NCBI GenBank assembly: GCA_030248215.1
Contig: JASANG010002365.1
Location: 372,001-436,000 of the forward strand
DNA: 64,000 nt
Source of the DNA: Enoplolaimus lenunculus
Taxonomy: Eukaryota; Nematoda; Enoplea; Enoplida; Thoracostomopsidae
Direction: 5' to 3'
Position numbers and translations under genes: made by a program. Below the pieces are notes generated by a model. It was given only the letters and a program-made list of their open reading frames with translations, ran no database searches and was not told where the DNA came from. Shown one piece after another: positions 42,765 to 53,853 of the stretch. Every line of letters begins with the position of its first letter. Within the stretch, counting starts at the first letter, position 1.

Positions 42765-42905
42765 TTATTTTTAAGGCTGTAACTCTAAATTAAGCATATT
42801 CATAAGTCTACGTCTAAGCGGAAAAATGTCAAAGCCTAAGTGTAAACAAAAAATATAGACTGAACTCCAATCTTACTTTATTGCAGTCGTGCCAGAAAAC
42901 GTGGC
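42765..42905 (-). mobile_element. Family B fragment (worn)
   Basis: AAGGCTGTAACTCTAAATTA, AAGCATATTCATAAGTCTAC, then TTGCAGTCGTGCCAGAAAAC keep B order; the hexamer array is gone. Confidence 0.5.
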
Positions 42906-43094
42906 GGCACTAAAAACATAACCTCTCGAGGATAAGAATTGTGACACCTGGATAATTGTAAGGTAAAATTCAATTTTAAAATTTCACAAAATAAAAGCGC
43001 AAAAAATTAGCAATTTTGCAAACGATAAACACAGTGTCATTAGCATTTATGCAAACTCAGATCTCTGCAAACATAAACATTCGTTTGACCCAAT

Positions 43095-43181
43095 TACGTA
43101 TTCTTAGACGGACGTTGTTTTTAGCGAATAAGTACAAACGGTAATAAAAAAATAAAAATACCGTAAAAATTCTAAAATTAA
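43095..43181 (+). repeat. Direct repeat partner of 43302-43380
   Basis: GACGGACGTTGTTTTTAGCG, AGTACAAACGGTA and ATAAAAATACCGTAAAAATT recur just inside the neighbouring inverted-repeat element. Confidence 0.75.
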
Positions 43182-43651
43182 AAATATTGGTTCAACGTAC
43201 CCATGCTCCCCAAATAAGGGGGTAGGTCAAAGAAGCGAAGAGCGCTGGGTTTATTGTTTTGTGCACAGAATGTACCCAGTTGCATACTTTTTTGAAAATC
43301 ATGACGAACGTTGTTTTAGCGAATATGTACAAACGGTACTAAAAATAAAAATACCGTAAAAATTCTAAAAATCAAAAATTCAGCACTGTTTTAATTTGGT
43401 TTATACCACTGGGTACCAACCAAATTAACACACAGTGTTAACGGTGTGTTCAAAACCCAAACATTTGTTTCAAATATTTAAAACTTTAATATGTACTTAT
43501 TTTCAAGAAATTAATGGGACCACGAGTGGATGATTTTCAAAAAAGTATGCAACTGGGTACATTCTGTGCACAAAACAATAAAACCAGCGCACTTGGCTTT
43601 TTTGACCTACCCTCTTATTTGGGGAGCGTTGGTACGTTGGACCAATATTTT
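43182..43651. mobile_element. Family H element with arms of about 120 bp
   Basis: Left arm AAATATTGGTTCAACGTACC...GTTGCATACTTTTTTGAAAA and right arm TTTTCAAAAAAGTATGC...GGTACGTTGGACCAATATTT are long inverted copies. The loop holds a second copy of the 43095-43181 sequence and a CAAATTAACACACAGTGTTAA palindrome. No coding capacity. Confidence 0.75.
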
Positions 43652-44569
43652 GAATTTTAGCTAAAGGCGTTCCAATTATATGTCAACTCCTATGTTTACT
43701 ATGTAGTTTGAGCGGTAACTAGTCCCCCCGCTCAAATCACGGGTAGTCGAGCAAAAATGCAACGCTAACTGGTACACTTTGAGCCATGCATTGGTGCGTC
43801 AGTGGCACACTCTTCTGCATGTGGACATTATCCACTCTTGATGGTACGAATTGATAAATTGCTAAATTGTTACACGTTCAACACATATTGTTTTAAGATT
43901 TGAAAGCAAGCTGATGAGCCTGTGTAACTGTGTCATATTTTAGACATATTGACTTAAATAGTCGTCAAATAAAGTCTTAAATTTCAAACTTTCAAATAAA
44001 AAATTCAAAACTGATATATCACAAAAACTTCAAAATTCAAAATCCAATGCTGAGTCATACATATGGTCAAGTACATTGCAAATATTAAAATGTTTCAAAT
44101 TTTATACAATGGTGTGGGTTAATTACTTAGCCATTTTGTCGTTTTTAAAAGCGTACTTAAGTTAAGTAAATACTTAAGCCTCTGACTAAATCTGATAGAT
44201 TACAAATTAACTGTTCAGGTATACAAACCTTGGTCCAACTGAAATTGCAGACTCGTGGTGCCTCCTTTATATAAATCAAAACTATTACTTTATTGCTATG
44301 ACAATGGCTTACAATTGGCGTTTACCTTATTTACTTAACTCAGCGACTTAAGTAATTACTTAAACATAGCATAAGTAAATACTTTAATTAAGATTTTAGA
44401 AACCCAGCCACTGTTTCTTAAACATTAAACAACAATGTTTGCCTGCAATAACAACGTTTAGAATGTGTGCAGCCAGCAAATTTTCTTGCTTAAAAGACAA
44501 ATTTTGGAATTTATACGGCTTAGCTCACTCGAACAAAATAATCAGTTAAAATTTTTCATATTTTTTCAG
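43652..44569. other. Intergenic or intron with repeat traces
   Basis: Family H words at 43762-43860 (AAAAATGCAACGC, CACTCTTCTGCATG); family I words at 43930-44010 (TTAGACATATTGACTTAAAT, AAGTCTTAAATTTCAAACT); a TTAAGTAAATACTTAA motif at 44160 and a matching CTTAAGTAATTACTTAA at 44347. It precedes the first tentative membrane-protein exon. Confidence 0.4.
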
Positions 44570-47500
44570 GGTATCAATTTTTTAACAGGAGCCCTGCATC
44601 TGACAGGTTTGAGTGTAATCTTGATTTTGCCAGATATTGCGATCATGAGCCTAACCATTCCAATTTATATGTAAGTATTTGTCTAAAGATCAGCTGGCGT
44701 AAGCTAAACTAAATATTAATAGAAGAAATGAGTATTATTGTACACCTACACAACATGCGTGGTTAAGGCTTAAGCTAAGCCTCATGCGAGATTTACGTTA
44801 TAACCAGGGCAGGCGGCTCACAGTTTGTTCTATATTGATTCGACATCCACGTTAAAATTCGGGCTTTCATATCGGGTCCACAGACCTAACTCGAAATGAT
44901 ATATGACATTAACTTTACAAACAACAGTTCTAAGAAGATCAAAGTCTATAAGAGTTGCTTTGTCACGTGACACTAAGAGATATTTATGCGAATATCATGA
45001 GATATTCAGCGGGACATCGGGTGCTAATAAATGAATGAAAAGTTGGACGTCAGAGACACAAATGTGGTTTAAAATACCAAATACACGCCTACAAATTCGT
45101 TCCTGACATAAAATTGCCTAGAACCACAGCGGCATATTTCCAAAATTCAAGTTTCAAATTCCAGTATCGTATGATGTTCAAATCCTAAGGACAAATCGGT
45201 ATGTTACTTCAAGTATGCAGACATTTGACAATATGTATATCACATGAAGTTTGCAGACAACACATCGAATTTCCTTATATGATAAGGAAGAACAAAAGGT
45301 GATGATTACCCAAAGTTCGACGTATTGAATATAATATGTGGTGGTCTATAAGCAAACAAAATATTACTCAATAGTCTAATGGGAACAAAAAGGCCATACA
45401 TACAAAAGAAAATGTTTTGAAATTTTAAGACTCCTACTTTCTTAAATTTTCAAGACATAAATATGTAGTATTTCGGACATTAATAGCCATAACCAGCTCA
45501 AAAATTCGTGTCTGAAATGGCTGAAACATAAATGTCTTACATTCAAAAAATTACTGTTTCCAATTTATTGCACATAAATTTTTTCCTTTCAACAAATAGT
45601 TGTCTTATTCAAGAGTTAGTCTATATATAAAATCAAATTTCAAAGATATATCGGGTTGAGCTTAGGCTCCACCAACATAAGTTTACGACTTGGACGTATC
45701 TTAGGTTGCAAAATTAGGGTATTTAGTTGAGATTTAGCCTTAAAATCTGGAGTCAGTTTCACTGGAAAATATTTGTCTTGTATTTCAGACATATTTGTCT
45801 TATGTTTAAGAAATATTTGTCCTATGTTACAGAAATATTTGTGTTAATCGTTCATCAAACTAAGTCTTAAATTTCAGACTTTTGAAGACTGAAATTTTTT
45901 AGACCATTATTTCTGAAAAACTTAACAATAAAAGTATGGAATTCAAGTCATATATTTCAGCACCCATGATAAGACATCATTGTCTTAAATTTCAGACGAT
46001 ATTTCCGGAATACAAGACAATTTATTTTGGGTGAGTTTCGATAAAGGCTCAGGCAAACTGTTTGGTGTCGAAAGGCGGATGTCCGTGTGTCTGTCCTGAG
46101 CTGATTTTGATTTTTTGTTTGAAACATACCACCGTAAAGTGTTAACCTCGCTTTGGTGTTTTAAAATTTGAAGAGCGGTTTATTAGCTGCGGAATAAGTT
46201 ACATAATTGGTTGAGCTTAAATGGGAATTTTTTACCTTTATATCTCCAATTGTTAAGGTTACAAGGCACAAAATCTAGCTTAGAACGATATATTGAAATA
46301 TAGATGCAACGCATACGTTTGTAATAGTTTATTAAAATACTGTACTGCCAGACTTGTTTACTCCTGCGCTGGAACGCTGCCCAAAATGCGTATGTCGGGT
46401 GTTCCAACTTTAATATATATAACAGATATCCCAGAATACGACGTAATGACGCATGCAATATTTACATCACATCTAGGACGTTCGCACAGTGGTGGCATTG
46501 GTGGGCCGTACCCCGAATATCGCTGGTTCCCCCGAATATAATTTTTTGTGACCGCTTCTGCGTCACATGCATTCTCTTTATTACTGGCCATAGTACCAAC
46601 TCGTCGAACGTCAATGCGTAGGCTGATGTGCTTTTTAGAATGCAATATCGAAAATGCTAACTGTATTTAGCCCACAGGGCCGGAGCAGACACTCCCATAC
46701 CCACCATGGGGGCCCCCACCTGGCTTCTCGCTCGCGAGTTTGAAGGCCTCACCCTGGAATTTGGGGGAGGCCCCCACCCTGAAATTTGGTGGAGCCCCCA
46801 CCCCTGCCTGCTCCGGCATTGTTAGCCCACCATTTATTTCCGGACAACGGGGTCAGCTACCATGCGTTTTTTCACAATTATTGATAAATGCTATGTATAT
46901 AACGTCATTTTGGAATTTTTGCATAATTTATAACAATTAGCTATGTCATTAAAACAATAGAAAATTATAGTTTTTACTCTTGAGCATTGCCGGAGATCGC
47001 AATTTATTTTGGCTCAGTTTCAGTTGTCAGAATTGTAAATATTGCATGCTTTATGCTAATGCGTCATTTGTGCGTATAAATACTTGCAGGCGGCCCCTCT
47101 TGTTATTCGGTTACGGACTGTTATTTATTTTTAACCCACGCTCCGCCACCATTCGTTACTGATATATATCCAGTATTGCAATTATCCGTTGAATTAAACG
47201 TTTTGTCTTGTGTCAATAGCTTGAGGGATAATGCAAGGTTATAAGTACTTGTACTTTCAAAACTTAACTACGCTTTAAAGTTGCGAAGTCAACTTTATTT
47301 GGTCCTGGAGTCATTTATACACTACAATTGGGATAATTGACATTTATGGACTCTAATTAGGGTTTAAGGACTGTATCCGCTTACGGACTCTTATTGGGAA
47401 TACGGACTCTTATTGATTGGGACTCAAAATGGGGACACCCTCTTATTCGGGTCACTACATTACAACACCATTATTTGAGTAAGGTATTGAAGTAATTCAT

Positions 47501-50500
47501 CTTGTCATTGACACATGTTACCGTAGTCTGCGAAAAAATATATCATGAAATATACACACACTGCTAAAAATAACTACACTTTAATCAATGGTGGGATCAC
47601 CAAGGGGGTTGTATCAGCCGCCGCACCCCCACAAAACTGTTTTGTAGAGAGCGAAAATATTCAGCGGAAATAAGTGATGCCGACAGGGTAAATACCCCGT
47701 TTCACCCAAACGAAATCCTGTGAGCGCCAACCATAAATAAATTGAAATGAAAAATGTTTTCTCTTCAATCAAAGTATTTAAAGTTTTATGTTTGGTTATT
47801 TGCGAAAAATGTGAAGATTTTGAAAAATAATTTTCAATGTATAATAACAACCTTTCAACTTAACTTCAGTTGAAACTTCAGTTGAAACTTCAGTTGAAGC
47901 TTCAGTTGAAACTTCAGTTGAAACTTCAGTTGAAACTTCAGTTGAACTGAATCTTATATTGTTCTGTGGAGTTGAGTTCACTTGTAAGAGCAGCATTATT
48001 CATAATTGATTGCGGTTTTGGGTGCCAAAGTGTTGCAAAAATTTGCGTAACTACAAAACCCCGATTTAGTACTGATTGATTCGTAGATCTTTTTATTCTT
48101 TTGCTTCGGAAATACTTTAATATATGTCAGTGTGCAATCGGAATTAAAAAATACCGAAACCGGAATCGGAGCCGGAACCGGAAAACAAAAAAATTCTTGC
48201 ACCAGAAAAATTCATTCTTAACGCTATTTTAAGTGTCGGTTTTACTTACTTTGGTGCTTGGCAAAATTTTCGTTTATTTTTAAGCAAACACAGAATTTTT
48301 TAGCTTTATATTTGCCTAATTAATCAGGAAATGACAGCAGTAGTTTTACTTATTTAAATTATTTAAGCAAAGACTTAGTCAATATTTAGTACACTTAAAC
48401 TTAAAAAAGTTAGCAAATAATAACTGTAGTATTTTAAGTAGAGTGTTTTTACGGAGTATATATACGTATACAATCTAGGATTTTAACTCCGAACGAATTG
48501 CAAATTGCCGTTTGTTTTATTTTAGGTAAAACCAAGAGTGGATGATCACTCTTTATAACAAGAGTGTGCAACTGGGTACATTCTGGGTATTAAAGAATGT
48601 ACCCGGCACGCGTTGCGTTTTTGGCCTACACCCCCCCCCCCTCATTTGGGGGGGGGGGTGTTGAAACCTTGAACACAGGCAAATACTGTTGCGATACGCA
48701 GTGCAAACCTTGTCCGGTTATATTCTTGAACTAAGTTTAGCTGAGTTCTGTGTGCAGTTGACCCCCCTAAATAACGGGGGGTACGGCCAAAACACAACGC
48801 GCGGTGGTACTTTTTATGCCACGCGTATTTTTGGAAGTTGCACACCCTTATTATCGACTCTTGGTAAAACTAACTAATAATCAGGTCGTTTTGCTTATTA
48901 GTCGAATTTTCTATCAAAATACTTGACTTAGTTTTAGTTTTGTGCTATTTCGATCAGATATCAATCATTGACTTGTAATAAATAATTATGAAGAAAAGTT
49001 TCCGATAATTGTTAGCTTATAACGCGTTTGATTAGTAGCTAAATATTTAACATGGATGACACTTAAAATTATGGCACAAATTGTTAAACAGTTTTTGGAC
49101 AAAGGTTAAAATTATGACAAATGTACGTGGTTTGCTTGAAAAGTCTAAAGTAATGTGATTTTTTTTGTTGTCATTATTTTTACATTTACATTTTTTCCGT
49201 GTACTGGAAACATAAGTGTTTTTAGAGTTTAGCTGTATATGCTGTGATCCGAATTTGAGGCGTAATCCAACGCTAACTCAAAACGCATCACACAACGGTG
49301 TCATTACACTGTACATTTCAGCGAGTTGAACGCAAAATGAGTTGAATCACTCAGTCTATCTATACCTAGTGATCCGAATAAGAGGGGGACTGATATTTAG
49401 TTGGCATCTCCAGAGGGTACCCCCCTTGTTATTTGGTTACGGACTGGTATTTATCTTTAACCCACGCTCCGCCGCCCTTCGTTACTGATATATATCCGGT
49501 AATGCAACTATCCGTTGAATTAAACATTTATTTGTCTTTCGTCAATAGCTTGAGCGATCATGCAATGTTATACTTAGGAGAATGTACTTTCAAAATTTAA
49601 GTATGTTTTAAAGTTTCAAACTCAATTTTATTTGCTCCTGGAGTCATTTATGCCCTACAATTAGGAATAACTGACCTTCATGGACTCTAATTAGGACTTA
49701 GAGACTCTATCCGCTTACGGACTCTTATTAGGGATACGGACTCCTATTGATTGGGACTCAAAATGGGGACCGCATACTTATTACCCCACACCCTCTTATT
49801 CGGGTCACTACAGTATTTTTCGTCTATGCTAAATAATTATTAATTTTATTAAAAAAAATTACGTTATATCATCACAAATTATTAAACCATTCTGAATAAA
49901 AGACACATTATAGTTGCAAAAAATGGTCAAATTTGCCTTGGTTAACCAGATTTTAGACAATTCTTAATTTCTCAATATACTTATAATAGTTTCTATCAAT
50001 CTAATTTCAGTTTTAAAAGAAACTTTTTTTATTCATTTACTTCAATCTTTAATTAGAAAAAATATATGTTGAATTGAAATGAAATACTTATTTTACGATA
50101 AAGGTATACTGACTGTGTAAGAAATAAAATTTGCGCTATCACCTATCTTCCACACAAAAAAGTTAAGTATAAAAGTCTAAGTACAGTGTTTTTGCCTTTA
50201 ATTTGTCCGTATAAATACCCTGTCGAATTGGGCCCGTAGCAAGGGGGGGGGGGGCAGGAGTGGCTCAGCCCCCCGCTGGAAAAATTTTGGTCTCAAACAA
50301 AAAATTTTCAACCTTGCTTGTAACTCATTGAAAACCCTTGAATGCCGCTCCTAAAAATTTTTTAGCACCCCTAGCAAGGTGAGCTGGCTACGCGTCTGAG
50401 TCGAAAGGGAATTGATTTTCTAAAGTTAGTATCATTTGTGAAGTATATAATTAACGTAGTTCATAGCAGAGTTTGTGTTTTTCTGAAGTTAGCATTTCAA

Positions 50501-50656
50501 TGGTTCAATCCAAATCCGCATTTGTTCGGACCTCCACAAACAAACCAAACGAGCAATAATCAAATTTTAAGCAAAATTGCTTATTTCGTTAGCTTCACAA
50601 TGGTTATATTCCGACTGCTTCTAACTATGATTGACGTTTACGAGGGCCATCTATAA
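44570..50656 (+). CDS. Putative multi-pass membrane protein, two exons (tentative)
   Basis: Seen: 44570-44670 is bounded by a strong acceptor (ttttttcag) and donor (gtaagt) and encodes a hydrophobic stretch (ALHLTGLSVILILPDIAIM, then SLTIPIY), phase 0 in and 2 out. A second open segment, 50470-50656, joins in the right phase after a weaker acceptor (catagcag) and ends at a stop, giving VCVFLKLAFQWF, a polar loop GPPQTNQTSNNQ and a further helix (AYFVSFTMVIFRLLLTMI). AATAAA follows at 50795-50800. Inference: the C-terminal part of a protein with at least two or three transmembrane helices. The upstream exon or exons were not found and no family was recognised. The 5.8-kb intron is filled with MITEs (I, L, R, A, D, F). 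The first exon is the better supported; the join could be wrong. Confidence 0.4.
45398..46033 (-). mobile_element. Family I TIR element
   Basis: CATACAAAAGAAAATG...ACAAGACAATTTATTTTGGG ends, AAGACATAAATATG-type words, and the core GGGTTGAGCTTAGGCTCCAC at 45653-45672. Opposite orientation to the copies at 51609 and 56518. Confidence 0.7.
46034..46369. other. Intron DNA, nothing recognised
   Basis: The minus ORF at 46183-46458 runs into a repeat and has no recognisable product. Confidence 0.35.
46370..46440. repeat. Family L short repeat
   Basis: GCGCTGGAACGCTGCCCAAA, GCGTATGTCGGGTGTTCCAA, then CTTTAATATATATA. Confidence 0.55.
46675..46821. mobile_element. hAT-like MITE, family R
   Basis: Exact 8-bp duplication TTAGCCCA at 46667-46674 and 46822-46829. 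Ends CAGGGCCGGAGCAG and CTGCTCCGGCATTG; CAGGG is a common hAT start. G/C-rich body with repeated GGGGGCCCCCACC-like words. Confidence 0.9.
47095..47460 (-). mobile_element. Family A, left terminus missing
   Basis: CCCCTCTTGTTATTCGGTTA start, CCCACGCTCCGCCACC and TTATTCGGGTCACTACAT end followed by TA. Confidence 0.8.
47461..47867. other. Intron DNA, nothing firm
   Basis: A G/C-rich patch (CAGCCGCCGCACCCCCACAA) near 47608 is not assigned. No gene. Confidence 0.35.
47868..47945. repeat. 12-bp minisatellite, about 7 units
   Basis: CTTCAGTTGAAA repeated with one GAAG variant. Confidence 0.85.
48130..48185. mobile_element. Family M fragment
   Basis: GTGCAATCGGAATTAAAAAA, CCGAAACCGGAATCGGAGCC, GGAACCGGAAAAC: one end of a family M element. 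Confidence 0.5.
48535..48870. mobile_element. Family H element with two arms
   Basis: AAGAGTGTGCAACTGGGTAC and CACGCGTTGCGTTTTTGGCC at 48560-48630, and the inverse CAAAACACAACGCGCGG, then GTTGCACACCCTTATTATC at 48787-48850. A C8/G10 hairpin at 48632-48660 adds a strong stem. The spacer holds no gene. Confidence 0.6.
48871..49306. other. Intron DNA, nothing recognised
   Basis: AT-rich; no feature seen. Confidence 0.35.
49307..49372 (+). mobile_element. Family D, truncated at an A insertion
   Basis: CACTGTACATTTCAGCGAG with TA before it, then GAGTTGAATCACTCAGTC; the rest is absent and family A begins at 49375. Confidence 0.65.
49375..49813 (-). mobile_element. TIR MITE, family A, full length (439 bp)
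   Basis: CCTAGTGATCCGAATAAGAG to TTATTCGGGTCACTACAG with TA on both sides (49373-49374, 49814-49815). Confidence 0.9.
50229..50398. mobile_element. Family F MITE
   Basis: GGGCCCGTAGCAAGGGGGGG to GCAAGGTGAGCTGGCTACGC, core CAACCTTGCTTGTAACTCAT. It sits about 70 bp before the tentative second membrane-protein exon. Confidence 0.8.
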
Positions 50657-50794
50657 CGCATTAGTACCCGACATATATCGTTAACTTAAACAGGCATAAA
50701 ATATAATTTTTTTATCGATAAAATCATGTATAAAAGCGAAAACCGAGCAATTTTAGTCAAATTATATCACTAAAACCGAAACCAAATTATGAAA

Positions 50795-50800
50795 AATAAA
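50795..50800 (+). promoter_or_regulatory. Possible polyadenylation signal
   Basis: AATAAA about 140 bp after the stop at 50656; in AT-rich DNA this may be chance. Confidence 0.3.
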
Positions 50801-51149
50801 TTTTTTTTTATTTTCTCAAAATTGATTTGTAATGTTTGGAAAACTCCCACGTCAGGAACAATATATTTTCACTGCAAATGAAAAAATTAAAACCGTTCGC
50901 GTTTTTTCATCACAAATTTTGTTTAAAATGAGTTAATCTCAACGTAGGTTGAAGATTATAATCCAATCGCTGCAGGTTAATGATTTGTTGTTACGTAAAC
51001 CATTTTTAAGAATTGAAACTATTATCTTATAGCAGTTTTTTGAATAAGCAATAGTTCAAATGTTGCTATGTGCGTAGTTGTTCTGCCTTTCGGCAGACAA
51101 CAAAAAGTTATAATTACTGTCAGACTACGTGGAAATTCTTAAAATGTCA

Positions 51150-51335
51150 GGCCCACGTTACTTTAAGGGGCGTCCAGGTTTCTAGTTGGGTCCATAAAAG
51201 TGTAGGTTTAGATTCTAGATTACATTTTTTTGCTTAGGCTTAGGCTTAGGAACACATTATTGCAGCGCTTAGGCTTGGGCATAGGTTTAGGAATGCGTTT
51301 AATCTACTGTTACGCCCGTTTAAGTAACATTGGCC
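51150..51335 (+). mobile_element. hAT-like MITE, family C
   Basis: Exact 8-bp duplication AAATGTCA at 51142-51149 and 51336-51343. Ends GGCCCACGTTACTTTAAGGG and CCCGTTTAAGTAACATTGGCC. Only two or three TTAGGC units after the TTTTTTTGC leader, so this is the short-array form. Confidence 0.93.
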
Positions 51336-51608
51336 AAATGTCATAAGCATAATACTTACTTAACTTCAAAATTAGTAATTACTGTATTTTCAGTCGAATT
51401 TTTTTGTTTCAAACTTAAAATTATTTTAGTTTCTATTAAAATTAAGAGGTGACCTTACGTAGGCTTTGAATTGGTCTGAAACATACTCGGTGAAATAGCA
51501 CTGTAGTCATTGTTCAGATCATGGTTTGCTATTTGTTTCTCTTATCTTTTATTGCAATCATGTTTTGCAATTTTAACTTTCGCTTGTAATAGTAAAATTA
51601 AGATGTTA
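51336..51608. other. Intergenic, nothing recognised
   Basis: No feature seen. Confidence 0.35.
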
Positions 51609-52238
51609 CACACAAAAAATACTTTCTGATATTTGCAAAATATTCCGTTAAATTCAAGACAATTATGTCTTAATCTAGACTCCAGATATATATGTCTTGA
51701 ATGCAAGACATTAGTATCTGAAAATTTTCAGAAATTTCTGTCTGAAATTTTTAACCTTTAAATGTGTTAAATTTAAGCGATTAAGACAAATATTTCTGAA
51801 AAACAAGACAAATATGTCTGAAGTAAAACTTTCAAAATTGGAAGTTAAGCTCAACCAAATATCCTAATTTTACCACCTAAGATACGTCAAAGACGTAAAC
51901 TTAGGTTGGTGGAGCCTGAGCTCGACCCGAAATATTTTTGAAATTCGATTATTTATAACCACTCTTAAGAATATAAACAGAGTAACTTGTTTACAAATAT
52001 AAACATCACAAAATAAATTCTTGAATATAAGACAACTATTTCTTGAAAGAAAGAACTTTGTTTCTTATAAATTGTAAATAGTAATTTCGTGAATATAAGG
52101 CTTTTATGTTTTAACCATTTCAGACACAAATTTATGAGCTGTTTAAAGCTATTAATGTGTGTAAAATACAAGACATTGATGTGTTGAAAATTTAAGAAAG
52201 TATGAGTCCTAAAATTTCAAGACAATTTATTTTATGTG
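51609..52238 (+). mobile_element. Family I TIR element, 630 bp
   Basis: CACACAAAAAATAC and the inverse GACAATTTATTTTATGTG, TA on both sides. AAGACATTAGTATCTG-type words at both ends; core AACTTAGGTTGGTGGAGCCT at 51897-51918. Confidence 0.8.
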
Positions 52239-52371
52239 TATTAATGCGAACTGTATAAGCTTCGTGTGTTATTACTGTATGGAACAGAGATAACAACAAT
52301 TTTGTGTGAAAATACCTAACTTTGGTTAAGTTTAAAACTTGGTTGTCCCATATTCTCAAATGCATAAAGAT

Positions 52372-52522
52372 GTTGCCAACCCTGTTAGGGGGGCTAAAAA
52401 TTTTTCAGGAGGGGCATTTAAAGGTTTTCAATGACTTACAAGCAAGGTTAAAAATCTTCTAGGGGGACAAAATTTTTCCAGGACGGGCTGAGCCTCCCTG
52501 GCCTTCTATTGGCTACGGGCCC
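52372..52522. mobile_element. Family F MITE
   Basis: GTTGCCAACCCTGTTAGGGG, GACTTACAAGCAAGGTTAAA, CTATTGGCTACGGGCC. Confidence 0.75.
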
Positions 52523-53412
52523 AATGTTAGGTCTGAGAGCGCTTGCAGGCGTTATTAAAGTTAGTTTCAAACCCTGTGTAGTTTGTGCTAAACTTAATCG
52601 AAATTTGATTGATCTCATTTAGCATAAATGTTAACAATTTTGTGCAATTAGTAATTGCTTTTTGTGAACACAAATCGACTTTGCAGAACACACATTTTTT
52701 CTTTTGTTTTCCTATTTTTTTATATGAGAATTTTCGCAATTTAAATTTTCAAATTCAAATCCAACTAGCGTTCCTACAATAGAGCAATTAGAATGAATTA
52801 TCTATGCTGTTCCAAGCTTACATAATTTAGTGTAATTTTTTTGCGAGCGAGCACAGCGCAAGAGAAAATGTTTCTCTGACCTTTGCAAGTTATTCTACAG
52901 CCTGTAAATATGAGTTTTCCGAGTCTTTCTTGGATTTTTGAGCGAGATATATTTGCCCTTTCTCCTCTCGTATACACGTCTCTGAGGGACAGTTTAACCC
53001 GAGTGTGCTTAATTTTAGCTATGCAGTTTCTATTTTTAAGTCGTTGACGCTTAGGCGAGTTATATTTTTAAGAAAATGAGCTGCAGTAAACAACGTTACA
53101 TATTCAATGGGTGGGTGATAAAGGGAGTAATTATATTCAGACAGGTTTAAGATGAAAATTTCCGGGATAATTTCTAAGACCAAATAGGTAGAAAACCAAG
53201 ACAAACCTAGGTAATTTGTAAACCAGCTGACCTGTTATGCCAGTCACCAACTCATGCACTGCGAGCACACGAGCGCAGGAGCACTCGGGGCATTGAAACT
53301 TCAATGTTGTATAAATTCAGCTCAGAACTCTCACCTGAGAATGCTTTCGCAATCGTGAATTCTGGGTTTCAACTTCAGCTCTTGCTTTAAATGATATGTA
53401 GCTACCATCAGA
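52523..53412. other. Intergenic, nothing firm
   Basis: TTTGCGAGCGAGCACAGCGC near 52851 resembles G/C patches at 40515 and 22495, perhaps a decayed repeat. The short minus ORFs at 52527 and 53019 have no recognisable product. Confidence 0.35.
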
Positions 53413-53853
53413 GTGGAACGCGGATATGATTTTTTACTCGACCCACGCTTTACCTTACCCACGCTAAAAACGCCTACCCACGACACACACATTTTAGCCG
53501 CATCTGAAGTTGAACCTAGTGTTTAAAAGATAGCTGGTGATTTATTCTTTAATGATGTTTTGCGTTATAGCAGCTGTCAATTTTACACATAAAAGCTCTT
53601 ACTAGAAACAACAAAATTTCAACTCCAACTAAATAAAGCACAGAAGTTTTGCATATTCATCGCTCACTGCGTAGCTTAGTTAACAGCGTATGTTTTTCAA
53701 CCTTAACTCTTAAAGGTCTGGCGCAGGTAGAAACTGTCGATTTTTGTACCCGCGTGATGCAAACCTTTACTCGCTTGTGCAACCGCGGTTGAAATTAATT
53801 TACCCGACTCACAGGTACCCATCGGTACCTGTGGGTAAAGTTACACTCTGCTT
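53413..53853. mobile_element. TIR element, family N
   Basis: CAGAGTGGAACGCGGATATG and the inverse AGTTACACTCTG are the ends. Repeated CCCACGCTTTACC, CCCGCGTGATGC and GGTACCCATCGGTACCTGTG words; the last is a near-palindrome. Confidence 0.6.

Noticed and set aside
43182-43651. LTR pair
   Set aside because: The two similar arms are inverted, not direct, and lack TG...CA ends.
46293-46645. Overlapping ORFs on both strands around 46300-46650
   Set aside because: They overlap a family L repeat; no domain recognised and no splice support.
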